Source: Sphingomonas sp. 28-66-16
GTDB taxonomy: Bacteria; Pseudomonadota; Alphaproteobacteria; Sphingomonadales; Sphingomonadaceae
Assembly (NCBI GenBank): GCA_002281485.1
Contig: NCGF01000007.1
Span: forward strand, 1 to 64,000
Direction of reading: 5' to 3'
DNA: 64,000 nucleotides
The stretch's first letter is position 1. Each line of letters opens with the position of its first letter. The notes below the pieces were generated by a model. The model ran no database searches. It saw only the letters and a program-made list of their open reading frames with translations, and was not told the origin of the DNA. A program made the position numbers and the translations under genes. Shown piece after piece: positions 46,547-55,998 of the stretch.

Positions 46547-48043
46547 GTGGCAAGCCTTCTTTTCCGCAAGCCCCGCGCCGATGCGCTGACGGAGCCGCGT
46601 ACCGCGATCATCGACATCGGATCGAATTCGATCCGGCTCGTCGTCTATCAGGGGCCGGCGCGCTTGCCCGCGATCCTGTTCAACGAAAAGGTGATGGCCG
46701 GTCTCGGTCGCGGGGTTGCCGAAACCGGCGCGATCGAAGCGGGGGCGATGAAGGTCGCGCGGATGGCGTTGGCGCGGTTCGCCGCCGTCGCCCGCGAAAT
46801 GGATGTCAGCCGCTTGCGGACCGTCGCCACCGCTGCGGTGCGCGATTCGGCCAATGGCGGCGTCTTGATCGCCGATGCCCGCTCGATGGGTCTCGAGGTC
46901 GACCTGCTGACCGGTGAGCAGGAGGCCGTGGCGGCGGGCATGGGCGTGCTTTCGGCGATTCCGCTGGCCGACGGCGTGGTCGGCGATCTCGGCGGCGGCA
47001 GCCTCGAACTGGTCCGCGTTTCGGACGGCGCGGTGCGCGAGCGCGCCTCGTTTCCGTTCGGTGTTTTGCGCATCGCCGCGCTTCGCGCCAAAGGGTCGCG
47101 CAGTTTCGACCGCCGCGTTGCGGCCGCGATCGAGCAGGCCGGGTGGACCGGGAAGGGGCGGGGTCTGCCGCTTTATCTGGTCGGCGGATCGTGGCGCGCG
47201 CTGGCCCGGCTCGACATGCACATCACCGGCTATCCGTTGCCCGTCATCCATCAATATGAAATGCGCCCCGAGGCGATCACGCGGGTCGGCCGAACGCTCA
47301 GCCACATCGCCAAGGGCAAGTTGCGTGCGATCGACGCGCTTTCCTCGGCGCGCGTGCCGACGCTGGGCGACGCTGGCGCGCTGCTCGGCACGTTGTTGCG
47401 GCATCTGGGATCGACCACGACGATCGTCTCGGCCTTCGGGCTGCGCGAGGGGCTGTTGTTCGATGCGCTATCGCCAGCCGAACGACGTCTCGATCCGCTG
47501 ATCGTCGCCGCTCGCGACGAGGGGCGCCGGCTCGGGCGATTCGCCGAGCATGGCGATCTTCTCGATGAATGGATCGCGCCGCTCTTTGCCGATGAGCCCG
47601 AGGAACTCGCACGGCTGCGCCATGCCGCGTGCCTGCTCGCCGATGTCGGGTGGCGCGCCAATCCCGAATTTCGCGCCGAACGCGGGGTCGAGATCGCGCT
47701 GCATGGCAATTGGGTGGCGATCGGCGCGCATGGCCGGGCGTTGCTGGCGCAGGCCTTGTTCACAGGACTCGGCGGCGGCAGCGAGTCGCCCGCGCCGCTC
47801 GGCGCGCTCGCGAGCCCGGCGGAGCTGAAGCGCGCGATGGCATGGGGACTGGCGATGCGACTCGGCCAGCGGCTGAGCGGCGGGCTGGCGGGGCCGATCC
47901 AGCGATCGCGGCTTCACGACGACGGCGCCGCCGTCACCCTCACGCTGTTGCCCGACGACAAGCCGCTGTACAGCGAAGCGGTCGAGCGCCGGCACAAGGC
48001 GCTCGCGAACGCGCTCGGTCGGCAGATGATGCTGGCGCGATAG
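46547..48043 (+). CDS. ppx: Ppx/GppA-family exopolyphosphatase
   Basis: A 498-residue member of the actin-like Ppx/GppA family, removing terminal phosphate from polyphosphate or from pppGpp. Phosphate-binding motifs are TAIIDIGSNSIRLVVYQG (residues 19-36) and GVVGDLGGGSLELVRVSD, with the general-base glutamate region VATAAVRDSANG between. A C-terminal HD-like helical domain (from about residue 310) follows. The start is a GTG at 46547. Because it follows ppk1, exopolyphosphatase is more likely than pppGpp hydrolase, though many members do both. Confidence 0.93.
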   Translation: MASLLFRKPRADALTEPRTAIIDIGSNSIRLVVYQGPARLPAILFNEKVMAGLGRGVAETGAIEAGAMKVARMALARFAAVAREMDVSRLRTVATAAVRDSANGGVLIADARSMGLEVDLLTGEQEAVAAGMGVLSAIPLADGVVGDLGGGSLELVRVSDGAVRERASFPFGVLRIAALRAKGSRSFDRRVAAAIEQAGWTGKGRGLPLYLVGGSWRALARLDMHITGYPLPVIHQYEMRPEAITRVGRTLSHIAKGKLRAIDALSSARVPTLGDAGALLGTLLRHLGSTTTIVSAFGLREGLLFDALSPAERRLDPLIVAARDEGRRLGRFAEHGDLLDEWIAPLFADEPEELARLRHAACLLADVGWRANPEFRAERGVEIALHGNWVAIGAHGRALLAQALFTGLGGGSESPAPLGALASPAELKRAMAWGLAMRLGQRLSGGLAGPIQRSRLHDDGAAVTLTLLPDDKPLYSEAVERRHKALANALGRQMMLAR

Positions 48044-48102
48044 CGTTCTCCTCGGTCCGATCGACCGAACCTGGAAACGGCGCAGGGCCGGTCGGGCGAT
48101 CT

Positions 48103-49281
48103 CTATTCGGCGATTTCCTCGGCACGAGTCATTTTGAGCTTGCCGTTCTTGACCGCGAAGGCGAGCCGCCCCTCGACCAGCGCGAGCGCATCGCGGCCGA
48201 ATTGTTCGAAGCGCCAGCCGTCGAGGATCGCCAGTCCCTCGCGCTGGCCGCCGGCGAGCGCTTCGAGATCCTCGGTGCGGGCGAGCAGCTTGGCGGCGAC
48301 GTCGATGTCGCGGGCGCGGATCTTGAGCAGCAGCTTGAGCAGATCGGCGACCAGCGCGCCTTCCTTGCCCATGCCGGGCTTGCGATCGTCGCGCGCGGGC
48401 ATTTCGGCCGCCGTCATCGGGGTGGCGTCGTCGATCGCCGCCATCAGCCGACCGCCGATGTCGTTGGTCGCCCAGGCGACCGATAGTCCGCGCACCCGGG
48501 CGAGATCGGCCTGCTTCTTCGGCGGCGTGCCGGCCAGATCGGCGAGCGTTTCGTCCTTGATGATCCGCCCGCGCGGCAGATCCTTGCCCTGCGCCTCGAT
48601 CTCGCGCCACCGCGCCAGCGCCTTGAGCCGTCCGAGCACCTCGGGCTTGCGCCCGGCGATGCGCACGCGTCGCCACGCCTGTTCGGGATCGTTGCGATAA
48701 TGTTCGGGATCGGCGAGCCGCTCCATTTCCTGATCGAGCCAGGCGCCGCGCCCGGTGCGCTTGAGCCGATCGAGCATCTTGGGGAAGATCGTCGACAAAT
48801 GGGTGACGTCGCCGATCGCATATTCGATCTGGCGCTTGTCGAGCGGGCGGCGGCTCCAGTCGGTGAAGCGCGCCCCCTTGTCGACGGCGATGCCGAGATA
48901 GCTCTCGACGAGGTTCGAATAGCCGATCTGCTCGCCTTGCCCCAGCGCCATCGCCGCGACCTGGGTGTCGAACAGCGGATGCGGCGTCTTGCCCGTCAGA
49001 TTGTAGACGATCTCGATATCCTGCCCGCCGGCGTGGAAGACCTTCAACACCTCTTCATTGTCGGTCAGCAGATCGAGCAGCGGCTTCAGGTCCATGCCCG
49101 CCGCCATCGGATCGATCGCCGCCGCTTCGTTCGCGTCGGCGATCTGGATCAGGCAAAGTTCGGGCCAATAACTGTTTTCGCGCATGAACTCGGTATCGAC
49201 CGCGATGAAGGGCGATTGCGAGAGGCGGTGGCAGAGATTGGCGAGCGACGCAGAATCGGCGATCAAATCATGGATGTGCAT
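48103..49281 (-). CDS. rnd: Ribonuclease D
   Basis: RNase D of 392 residues, a 3'-5' exonuclease that trims tRNA precursors. DEDD exonuclease motifs are FIAVDTEFMRENSYWPELCL (Exo I), VFHAGGQDIEIVYNL (Exo II) and YAIGDVTHLSTIF (Exo III). An HRDC domain (LARWREIEAQGKDLPRGRII) and a C-terminal region follow. The ATG at 49281 is preceded by AGGGA at 5-base spacing; ATGs further upstream are less well placed. It is convergent with ppx and divergent from aspS. Confidence 0.95.
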   Translation of the reverse strand: MHIHDLIADSASLANLCHRLSQSPFIAVDTEFMRENSYWPELCLIQIADANEAAAIDPMAAGMDLKPLLDLLTDNEEVLKVFHAGGQDIEIVYNLTGKTPHPLFDTQVAAMALGQGEQIGYSNLVESYLGIAVDKGARFTDWSRRPLDKRQIEYAIGDVTHLSTIFPKMLDRLKRTGRGAWLDQEMERLADPEHYRNDPEQAWRRVRIAGRKPEVLGRLKALARWREIEAQGKDLPRGRIIKDETLADLAGTPPKKQADLARVRGLSVAWATNDIGGRLMAAIDDATPMTAAEMPARDDRKPGMGKEGALVADLLKLLLKIRARDIDVAAKLLARTEDLEALAGGQREGLAILDGWRFEQFGRDALALVEGRLAFAVKNGKLKMTRAEEIAE

Positions 49282-49381
49282 GACCGTCCCTAGCATCGTG
49301 ACGTCAAGGCTTCCAGACCCGCGACAGCAAGCGAGGCGCGTGGCGCTTGACAAGCCGCCGCCAAGCGCTTGTTAGGCCGCC

Positions 49382-51184
49382 ATGCACATCTATCGCACCC
49401 ATAACTGCGCCGAGTTGCGCCCCGATCATGTCGGCCAGGAAGTCCGCGTTTCCGGCTGGGTCCACAAGAAGCGCGACCACGGCGATCTCGTCTTCGTCGA
49501 TCTGCGCGATCATTACGGCATCACCCAGATCGTCACCGAGGTCGACGGCCCCGCCTTCAAGGTGATCGAATCGCTGCGCACCGAAAGCGTCGTGACGATC
49601 ACCGGCACGGTGACCGCGCGGGCGCCCGATGTGGTCAATCCCAACCTGCCGACCGGCGGGATCGAAATTCGCGCGACATCGGCGACGATCCAGAGCCAGG
49701 CGCAGGAATTGCCGATGCCGGTGGCGGGCGAGGCCGACTATCCCGAAGATATCCGCCTGCGTTATCGCTTCCTCGATCTGCGGCGCGAGCGGCTCCATGC
49801 CAACATCATGCTGCGATCGCGGGTGATCACCTCGCTGCGCAACCGCATGAACGCGCAAGGCTTCACCGAATTCCAGACGCCGATCCTCACGGCATCCTCG
49901 CCCGAGGGCGCGCGCGACTATCTGGTGCCGAGCCGGGTGCATCCGGGCAAATTCTATGCGCTGCCGCAGGCGCCGCAGATGTTCAAGCAGCTGCTGATGG
50001 TCGCCGGCTTCGATCGCTATTTCCAGATCGCGCCGTGCTTCCGCGACGAGGATGCCCGCGCCGATCGCTCGCCGGGCGAATTCTATCAGCTCGATTTCGA
50101 AATGAGCTTCGTCACGCAGGACGACGTCTTCGCCGCGATCGAGCCGGTGCTGCACGGCGTGTTCGAGGAATTCGCCGACTGGCAGGGAAAGGGGCGCAGC
50201 GTTTCGGCGCTGCCGTTCCGCCGCATTCCGTATCAGCAATCGATGCTGAAATATGGCAGCGACAAGCCCGATCTGCGCAACCCGATCCTGATCACCGACG
50301 TCTCGGATCATTTCAAGGGATCAGGCTTCGGCCGCTTCGCCGCGATGGTCGAGGGCGGCGATGTCGTTCGCGCGCTGCCGGCACCGAACACGGCGGAAAA
50401 GAGCCGCAAATTCTTCGACGACATGAACAGCTGGGCGCAGTCCGAGGGCTTTCCCGGCCTTGGTTACGCCACCCAGAAAGACGGCGTGTTCGGCGGGCCG
50501 ATCGCCAACAATCACGGGCAGGAGGGGATGAAGGCGATCGCCGAGGCGCTCGGGCTCGGCCCCAATGACGGCATCTTCTTCTCGGCGGGCAAGGCATCGC
50601 AAGCCGCCAAGCTCGCTGGCCTTGCGCGCACCCGCGTCGGCGAGCAGCTCGGGCTGATCGATCAAAGCCGTTTCGAATTCTGCTGGATCGTCGATTTCCC
50701 GATGTTCGAATATGACGAAGACGCCAAGAAGATCGACTTCAGCCACAATCCGTTCAGCATGCCGCAGGGCGAGCTCGAGGCGCTCGAGACCAAGGATCCG
50801 CTCGACATCCTCGCCTATCAATATGACATCGTCTGCAACGGCGTCGAGCTGTCGTCGGGGGCGATCCGGAACCACAAGCCCGAGATCATGTACAAGGCGT
50901 TCGAGATCGCCGGTTACACCCGCGAGGATGTCGACCGCGATTTCGCGGGCATGATCAATGCGTTCAAGTTCGGTGCGCCGCCGCATGGCGGCTCGGCGCC
51001 GGGCGTCGACCGGATCGTCATGCTGCTCGCCGACGAGCCCAACATCCGCGAGGTGATCACCTTCCCGATGACGCAGAAGGCCGAGGACCTGATGATGGGC
51101 GCGCCCAATTATGCGAGCCCGAAGCAGTTGCGAGAACTTAATATCCGGACCGTAGACCTATCCCCGCCAAAGCCGGCCGCATAG
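49382..51184 (+). CDS. aspS: Aspartyl-tRNA synthetase, bacterial type (possibly non-discriminating)
   Basis: Class IIb synthetase of 600 residues charging tRNA-Asp. The N-terminal anticodon-binding OB domain contains [20 protein letters not shown]; the catalytic domain has motif 2 [20 protein letters not shown] and motif 3 [14 protein letters not shown], with the bacterial GAD insertion between. His33 in the KKRDHG segment matches the His31 described for non-discriminating AspRS of Pseudomonas aeruginosa (E. coli has Leu there). The second reported determinant (Gly82) aligns with Asp here. With gatCAB in the same window, this suggests tRNA-Asn is also charged with Asp and amidated. That is inference. 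It is divergent from rnd. Confidence 0.96.
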   Translation: MHIYRTHNCAELRPDHVGQEVRVSGWVHKKRDHGDLVFVDLRDHYGITQIVTEVDGPAFKVIESLRTESVVTITGTVTARAPDVVNPNLPTGGIEIRATSATIQSQAQELPMPVAGEADYPEDIRLRYRFLDLRRERLHANIMLRSRVITSLRNRMNAQGFTEFQTPILTASSPEGARDYLVPSRVHPGKFYALPQAPQMFKQLLMVAGFDRYFQIAPCFRDEDARADRSPGEFYQLDFEMSFVTQDDVFAAIEPVLHGVFEEFADWQGKGRSVSALPFRRIPYQQSMLKYGSDKPDLRNPILITDVSDHFKGSGFGRFAAMVEGGDVVRALPAPNTAEKSRKFFDDMNSWAQSEGFPGLGYATQKDGVFGGPIANNHGQEGMKAIAEALGLGPNDGIFFSAGKASQAAKLAGLARTRVGEQLGLIDQSRFEFCWIVDFPMFEYDEDAKKIDFSHNPFSMPQGELEALETKDPLDILAYQYDIVCNGVELSSGAIRNHKPEIMYKAFEIAGYTREDVDRDFAGMINAFKFGAPPHGGSAPGVDRIVMLLADEPNIREVITFPMTQKAEDLMMGAPNYASPKQLRELNIRTVDLSPPKPAA

Positions 51185-51213
51185 CGGGCCGGGCAAGGGA
51201 ATCGGGGGGGACG

Positions 51214-52623
51214 ATGTTCGAACACCAGCTGGAGCCGGCGGCGCCCCCCGCGCTCGTACGCAGCCTCGGCGTGGTCGGCGTCCTGTTCCTGACGCTGTCG
51301 GTGACAAGCCCGGTGTCGTCATTGTTCGTGATCGTGCCCGGGATGATGCGCGTCGCGGGCACCGGCGCGATCTGGGCGATGTTGCTCGCCGGTCTCGTCT
51401 GCGTCGCGACCGCCTATGTCTATGCCGAGCTGTCGTCGAACTGGCCGGTGGCGGGCGGCGAATATGTGATGGTGGCGCGGACGCTGGGGCCGATGTCGGG
51501 CTTCGTCATGCTCGGGGTCAATGTTTTCAATAATCTGCTGTTTCCGCCAGCGGTCGGCCTGGGGCTCGCCTCGGTCCTCGGCGTCGTCATTCCCGGCATT
51601 CCCGCGATCCCGCTCGCCGTTACCGTGGTTGCCGGGGCGACCCTCGTGTCGCTGCTGCATATCCGCGTCAACGCATGGGTGACGGGCATCTTCCTGCTGA
51701 TCGAGGTGCTGGCGGTGCTGGCGGTGGTGGCGCTTGGCTTCGGCCATGCCGTGCGACCGCTTGGCGCGATGCTGACCGATCCGGTGATGTCATCGGCCAT
51801 CGGCGACGCGCTGATCCCGACTTCGGCCGCGTCGATCGGGCTGGCGACGTCGATCGCGATCTTCGCGCTCAACGGCTATGGCGCGGCGGTTTATTTCGGC
51901 GAGGAAATGCACGAGGCGCCGCGCAAGATCGCGCGCGCGGTGTTCTGGGCGGTGGGGCTGACACTGCTGCTCGAAGGCCTGCCGCTGGTCGCGGTGTTGG
52001 TCGGCGCCCCCGATCTTCCGGAGCTCCTTGCCAGCGACGACCCGTTCGGTCTGATCGTGCGGATGCGCGCGGGCGACACCGCCGCGATGTGGGTCTCGAT
52101 CGGCGTCGCGGTGGCGATCGTTAACGCGATCATCGCGTGCATCCTCGCGTGCGCGCGCTTCTTCTACGGTACCGCGCGCGATCGCTGCTGGGGTCGGCCG
52201 ATCGACAATTGGCTCGTCACGATCCACCCGCGGGTCGGCTCGCCCTGGATCAGCACGTTGATCGTCGGCGGCGCCGGCATCGCCTGCTGCTTCTTGCCGC
52301 TCGAGCTGTTGCTGGTGCTGAGCGGCACCGGGCTGGTCGCGATCTATGCCGGCATCGCGCTCGCGCTGATGGCAGGGCGGCGCAGCGGTTTGCTCGACAA
52401 GGCGCCGTTCAAGAGCCCGCTCTATCCGCTGATGCCGGTGGTCACTCTGCTCGCGCTGGGCTATGTCGTCTGGCTCAACTGGCTCGATCTCGAGGAGGGG
52501 CGGATGGGGCTGATCATGACGGGTGTGCAAATGATCGCCTCTGCCCTTTATTACTGGTTCGTGCTCAGGCGTCGCGGCCGGTGGGATGTCTTCGTGCCGG
52601 CGCTGGCGCGCGAGGGATCATGA
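51214..52623 (+). CDS. APC-superfamily amino acid permease
   Basis: A 469-residue integral membrane transporter with about 12 hydrophobic segments. The first carries LFLTLSVTSPVSSLFVIVPG and the next GLVCVATAYVYAELSSNWPVAGGEYV, the APC consensus. A loop after the central helices (YGAAVYFGEEMHEAPRKIARAV) also matches amino acid permeases. Substrate cannot be told. A GGGGGGG run lies just before the ATG at 51214. The stop overlaps the next gene (ppk2) by 4 bases (ATGA), so the transporter and the kinase are co-expressed; a functional link is not evident. Confidence 0.9.
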   Translation: MFEHQLEPAAPPALVRSLGVVGVLFLTLSVTSPVSSLFVIVPGMMRVAGTGAIWAMLLAGLVCVATAYVYAELSSNWPVAGGEYVMVARTLGPMSGFVMLGVNVFNNLLFPPAVGLGLASVLGVVIPGIPAIPLAVTVVAGATLVSLLHIRVNAWVTGIFLLIEVLAVLAVVALGFGHAVRPLGAMLTDPVMSSAIGDALIPTSAASIGLATSIAIFALNGYGAAVYFGEEMHEAPRKIARAVFWAVGLTLLLEGLPLVAVLVGAPDLPELLASDDPFGLIVRMRAGDTAAMWVSIGVAVAIVNAIIACILACARFFYGTARDRCWGRPIDNWLVTIHPRVGSPWISTLIVGGAGIACCFLPLELLLVLSGTGLVAIYAGIALALMAGRRSGLLDKAPFKSPLYPLMPVVTLLALGYVVWLNWLDLEEGRMGLIMTGVQMIASALYYWFVLRRRGRWDVFVPALAREGS

Positions 52624-53396
52624 GCATCAACCTCAGCGATTTCGAAGCGGGCAAATCCTATTCGGGCGATTATGCCAAGGACCTCGCCGATCTGCAGGAG
52701 CGCCTCGCGCATGTCCAGGTCGCCCATATTTGTCATCAGAAGCGCGCGATCGTGATGTTCGAGGGCTGGGACGCCGCGGGCAAGGGCGGCATCATCCAGC
52801 GGCTGACGGCGCGCTGGGACCCGCGCTATTTCGAGGTCTGGCCGATCGCCGCCCCCACGCCCGAGGAGAAGGCGCGGCATTTCCTCTGGCGTTTCTGGAA
52901 GCGCCTGCCGATGAACGGCGACATCGCCGTGTTCGACCGGAGCTGGTACGGGCGCGTGCTGGTCGAGCGGGTCGAGAAATTCGCGACCGAGGCCGAGTGG
53001 CGGCGCGGCTATGACGAGATCAACGAGTTCGAGGCGCAGCAGGTCGATTCGGGGACGACGATCGTCAAGCTGTTCGTCCATGTGACGCAAGCGCAACAGG
53101 ACAAGCGCCTTGAGGAGCGGCTCGATCATCCATGGAAGCGCTGGAAGACCGGTTTCGACGACTATCGCAACCGCGCGCGGCGCAGCGAGTATCTCGATGC
53201 GATGGCGGAGATGTTTCGCCGTACCGAGACCCGCTGGGCGCCGTGGCACGTGATCGACGGCAACGACAAGAAGGCGGCGCGGATCGAAGCGCTGACGATC
53301 ATCGCCCATCGGCTCGGGGCAGCGGTCCCGATGGATCCGCCGCCGCTCGATCCCGAACTCGAAAAGATCGCCAGAAAGGCGCTGGGCAAGGATTAG
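52620..53396 (+). CDS. ppk2: Polyphosphate kinase 2 family protein
   Basis: A 258-residue one-domain PPK2, phosphorylating nucleotides with polyphosphate or the reverse. Walker A is FEGWDAAGKGGIIQRL and the lid/Walker B region VFDRSWYGRVLVERVE, both exactly of the PPK2 pattern. The remainder (HPWKRWKTGFDDYRNRARRS, then TRWAPWHVIDGNDKKAARI) is conserved. The class (ADP, AMP or both as acceptor) cannot be told from sequence alone. It overlaps the permease gene by 4 bases. It is the third polyphosphate gene within 9 kb, after ppk1 and ppx. Confidence 0.93.
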   Translation: MSINLSDFEAGKSYSGDYAKDLADLQERLAHVQVAHICHQKRAIVMFEGWDAAGKGGIIQRLTARWDPRYFEVWPIAAPTPEEKARHFLWRFWKRLPMNGDIAVFDRSWYGRVLVERVEKFATEAEWRRGYDEINEFEAQQVDSGTTIVKLFVHVTQAQQDKRLEERLDHPWKRWKTGFDDYRNRARRSEYLDAMAEMFRRTETRWAPWHVIDGNDKKAARIEALTIIAHRLGAAVPMDPPPLDPELEKIARKALGKD

Positions 53397-53420
53397 CCCC
53401 GCTCGCGCCCGTCAGCGTTT

Positions 53421-54248
53421 TCAGTAACGATACCGGGTCGGCACGGAGGGGTCGAGCTGGGGTTCGCCGGGTTTGAAATGGGTGCCTTGGCGGGCGTTGC
53501 CGCTCGACGAATACAAATCGTCGGGCGAGCGCATTTCGTCGCTGACCGAGCGGAATTCCTGATAATCCCGCCGCCGCTCGCAGCCGAGCCGGCGGACTTC
53601 GGAGTCGAATGCCTGCAGGCGGATCGTGACCGTTGCGACCTGGCCGACCGCACTGGTGAGCGTCGACGGGCGGCTGTCGAGCCCGGCGGCGATGTTGCCG
53701 CGTTCGAATTCGCGCCACAGCCGCGCGCAGGTTTCGGGATCGCCCGGAGCGACCTTGGTCAGCGACGACAATTCGCCTTCGAGCGCCATCGAAAACAGCC
53801 CGAGCGTGATCCCGGTCGAGCGGAACGCCGGCGACACCACGTCATCGGGGGCATTGCCGCGCTCGACATGCGCGGTGACGTGGGTGGTCTTGCCGTCCCC
53901 GGCCGGCTTGAAATCGGCGATCATCGTGGTGGCGACCTTGTCGCCGCTCATCACCACCCACCGCATCTGGTTGTCGCTGCGCTCGACCTTGAACGCAGGC
54001 GTGACCCCGCCGGCGGCATCGGGATCGGTCGCGGGCGACCCCGGCTGCTGGGTGATGTCGAGATCCTCGAGCGCGGCCATCACCTCGGCCTGCGGCCGGG
54101 CGACATCGCGCGACCAATGCGCGCCGCCAAGCGCGCCGGTCATGTAAAGTCCCCCGGCGAATAGCGGGATCGCGATGGCGATATTCTTGAGCATCCAGCG
54201 CACCCCCGACAATGTCGCGCCGACGCTAGTCTTGCCGCGTAAAGCCAT
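53421..54248 (-). CDS. Membrane-anchored protein of unknown function
   Basis: A 275-residue protein with one N-terminal hydrophobic segment (MLKNIAIAIPLFAGGLYMTGAL) and a long periplasmic part. No domain is recognised. The soluble part includes VMAALEDLDITQQPGSPATD and FERGNIAAGLDSRPSTLTSA, and ends with a tyrosine/arginine tail (PSVPTRYRY). Homologues look confined to sphingomonads. The ATG at 54248 has no strong ribosome binding site. It sits between convergent ppk2 and ruvX on its own strand, 44 bases after the ruvX stop, so it could be the last gene of the DUF3089-ruvX unit. Confidence 0.75.
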   Translation of the reverse strand: MALRGKTSVGATLSGVRWMLKNIAIAIPLFAGGLYMTGALGGAHWSRDVARPQAEVMAALEDLDITQQPGSPATDPDAAGGVTPAFKVERSDNQMRWVVMSGDKVATTMIADFKPAGDGKTTHVTAHVERGNAPDDVVSPAFRSTGITLGLFSMALEGELSSLTKVAPGDPETCARLWREFERGNIAAGLDSRPSTLTSAVGQVATVTIRLQAFDSEVRRLGCERRRDYQEFRSVSDEMRSPDDLYSSSGNARQGTHFKPGEPQLDPSVPTRYRY

Positions 54249-54292
54249 GCTGAATTGAGATGGTTAAGCGCGCTCGAGGACGGCGTCGTCGA

Positions 54293-54757
54293 TCATTGCG
54301 CGGTCATCAGCGCGTCAATTGCGCCCTGCAGGATATAGCTCGCGGCGATCTTGTCGACCCGCTCGGCCCGCTTGGCGCGGCTGATGTCCTCTGCGATCAT
54401 CTGACGTTCGACCGCCTGGGTCGACCAGCGTTCATCCCAGAGCAGGATCGGCCGGCCGAGATCGTCCATGTTGCGGGCGAAGGCGCGGGTCGATTGGGTG
54501 CGCGGGCTGTCCGTCCCGTCGAGGTTGAGCGGCAGGCCGATGACGATGCCGACCACCGATTGCTGCACCATCAGCGCGCCGATCGCGGCCTTGTCGGCGG
54601 TGAATTTTGTCCGCCGGATCAGCAGCGCCGGCGAGGCGAAGCTCCACCCGGCGTCGGCGAGCGCGGTACCGATCGTCTTGGTGCCGACATCGAGCCCGAT
54701 CAGGCGCCCGCCCTGCGGCAGGGCCTCGCGGAAAACGGCCTGGTCGGTGGTGATCAT
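54293..54757 (-). CDS. ruvX: RuvX/YqgF Holliday-junction-resolvase-like protein
   Basis: A 154-residue YqgF protein with an RNase H-like fold, needed for 16S rRNA 5' end maturation in E. coli. Motifs are [18 protein letters not shown] (first aspartate), [13 protein letters not shown] with the conserved strand, [15 protein letters not shown] (second acidic) and [13 protein letters not shown] (third). The ATG at 54757 overlaps the stop of the upstream DUF3089 gene by 4 bases. The longer frame to the left lies in DUF3089 and is not used. Confidence 0.94.
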   Translation of the reverse strand: MITTDQAVFREALPQGGRLIGLDVGTKTIGTALADAGWSFASPALLIRRTKFTADKAAIGALMVQQSVVGIVIGLPLNLDGTDSPRTQSTRAFARNMDDLGRPILLWDERWSTQAVERQMIAEDISRAKRAERVDKIAASYILQGAIDALMTAQ

Positions 54758-55863
54758 CGCTTCGTGAAGGACGCCAGCCGCCGCGCCGCATCGGCACGGA
54801 CATCGGCCCAGAACAGGCTGTAGTCGTAGACATGGTAATTGTTGCCGGGCAGCACATAGCCGCTGATGTCGGCGGGCGGCGCGCCGATCAGCAGAAAACC
54901 GCGACCGTCGCAGCGCGCCGGCACCTTGCCGGCCGCAATCGTCGCGGTCGCGAGGTCGCTCGACGGTATCAGGCTGCCGAGATTGGCGGTGGCGGGCGCC
55001 GATGCATCGGGGGTGCCGGTGATCGGATTGGTGCAGATCATCGCGGTGCCGCGGCGCGGCTGGCCGGTGAAGCCTGTCGTCGCGTCGAACGTGTCGACGA
55101 TCGCGGCCGGATCGGCAGGTTCGGCAAAGCTCTGCCACGAAAGGATGCATCCCGCCTGATCGGCGGCGGCACATTCGGGCAAGCCCATCGCCGGCAGATC
55201 GGCGGTCCGCGAAATCGGCCAGCCAACGACATAGGCGGCGACGATCCGCTTCGCGAGCGGCGTCCCCGCGACGCGTTCGCGCAGCAACCGCGCGAGATGG
55301 AGCGCGCCCTGGCTGTGCCCGGCGAGGATGATCGGGCGGTCCGGCCCCACCTCGTGCAGGAATTCCTCGAACGCCGCCGCCACGTCGCCGTAAGCGAGAT
55401 CGAGCGCGCGCTGCGCCTCGACCTGGCTGGTCAGAAACGCGCCAAAGGTCGCCTGGCGATAGCGTGGCGCCCAGATCGCGGCGCTTTCGTTGAAGGCCGT
55501 CGCCTGACCGCGCAGGAACAGCACGGCACGGTCATTGGCGATCTGGTCGTCAAGCGGCGCGTTCCAGCGCGTGCGCTCCAGATACGACGTGGGGTGGATG
55601 TAGAACAGCGCTGCTGCGGGATCGGCCTTCGCGGCGTAGCCCGAGGGGGTCCAGCGCGCCGGATTGCCCGGCTTGTCGGGCCGCGCGATCCACATCTTCG
55701 GGTCGGCATAGGCCACCGGCTTGACCCCCGGCAGCGCCTCGAACCGGGCCGACGGCACCAGCGCGGCGCGCATCATCTGCGTGCCGAAGAAGGTGTAGGC
55801 AAGGCGACCAGCGAAACCCAGCACGATGAGGACAGCGACCAGATAGAGGAATTTGCGGGCCAA
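54754..55863 (-). CDS. DUF3089 alpha/beta-hydrolase-like membrane-anchored protein
   Basis: A 369-residue protein of the DUF3089 family. An N-terminal membrane anchor ([19 protein letters not shown]) is followed by a hydrolase domain with the nucleophile elbow [18 protein letters not shown] (Gly-His-Ser-Gln-Gly) and [18 protein letters not shown], where the family's conserved HPTSY is seen. The natural substrate is unknown; a lipase or esterase role is inferred. The most likely start is a TTG at 55863, with GGGAG 6 bases upstream. No in-frame ATG or GTG precedes the anchor nearby, and the frame further left has no resemblance. It overlaps ruvX by 4 bases. Confidence 0.85.
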   Translation of the reverse strand: MARKFLYLVAVLIVLGFAGRLAYTFFGTQMMRAALVPSARFEALPGVKPVAYADPKMWIARPDKPGNPARWTPSGYAAKADPAAALFYIHPTSYLERTRWNAPLDDQIANDRAVLFLRGQATAFNESAAIWAPRYRQATFGAFLTSQVEAQRALDLAYGDVAAAFEEFLHEVGPDRPIILAGHSQGALHLARLLRERVAGTPLAKRIVAAYVVGWPISRTADLPAMGLPECAAADQAGCILSWQSFAEPADPAAIVDTFDATTGFTGQPRRGTAMICTNPITGTPDASAPATANLGSLIPSSDLATATIAAGKVPARCDGRGFLLIGAPPADISGYVLPGNNYHVYDYSLFWADVRADAARRLASFTKR

Positions 55864-55998
55864 AATGCGCTCCCGTAGAGATGGTGCAGTGCAGCAAAAA
55901 CGCGCCGACCGCAATTGAGATTTCCCTGCCCCACGAATGTGTCGCTTGCAATCGCGGCAGCGGCTATTGAGGCAAACAGGGTGCGGGGAGTGGCGGCG

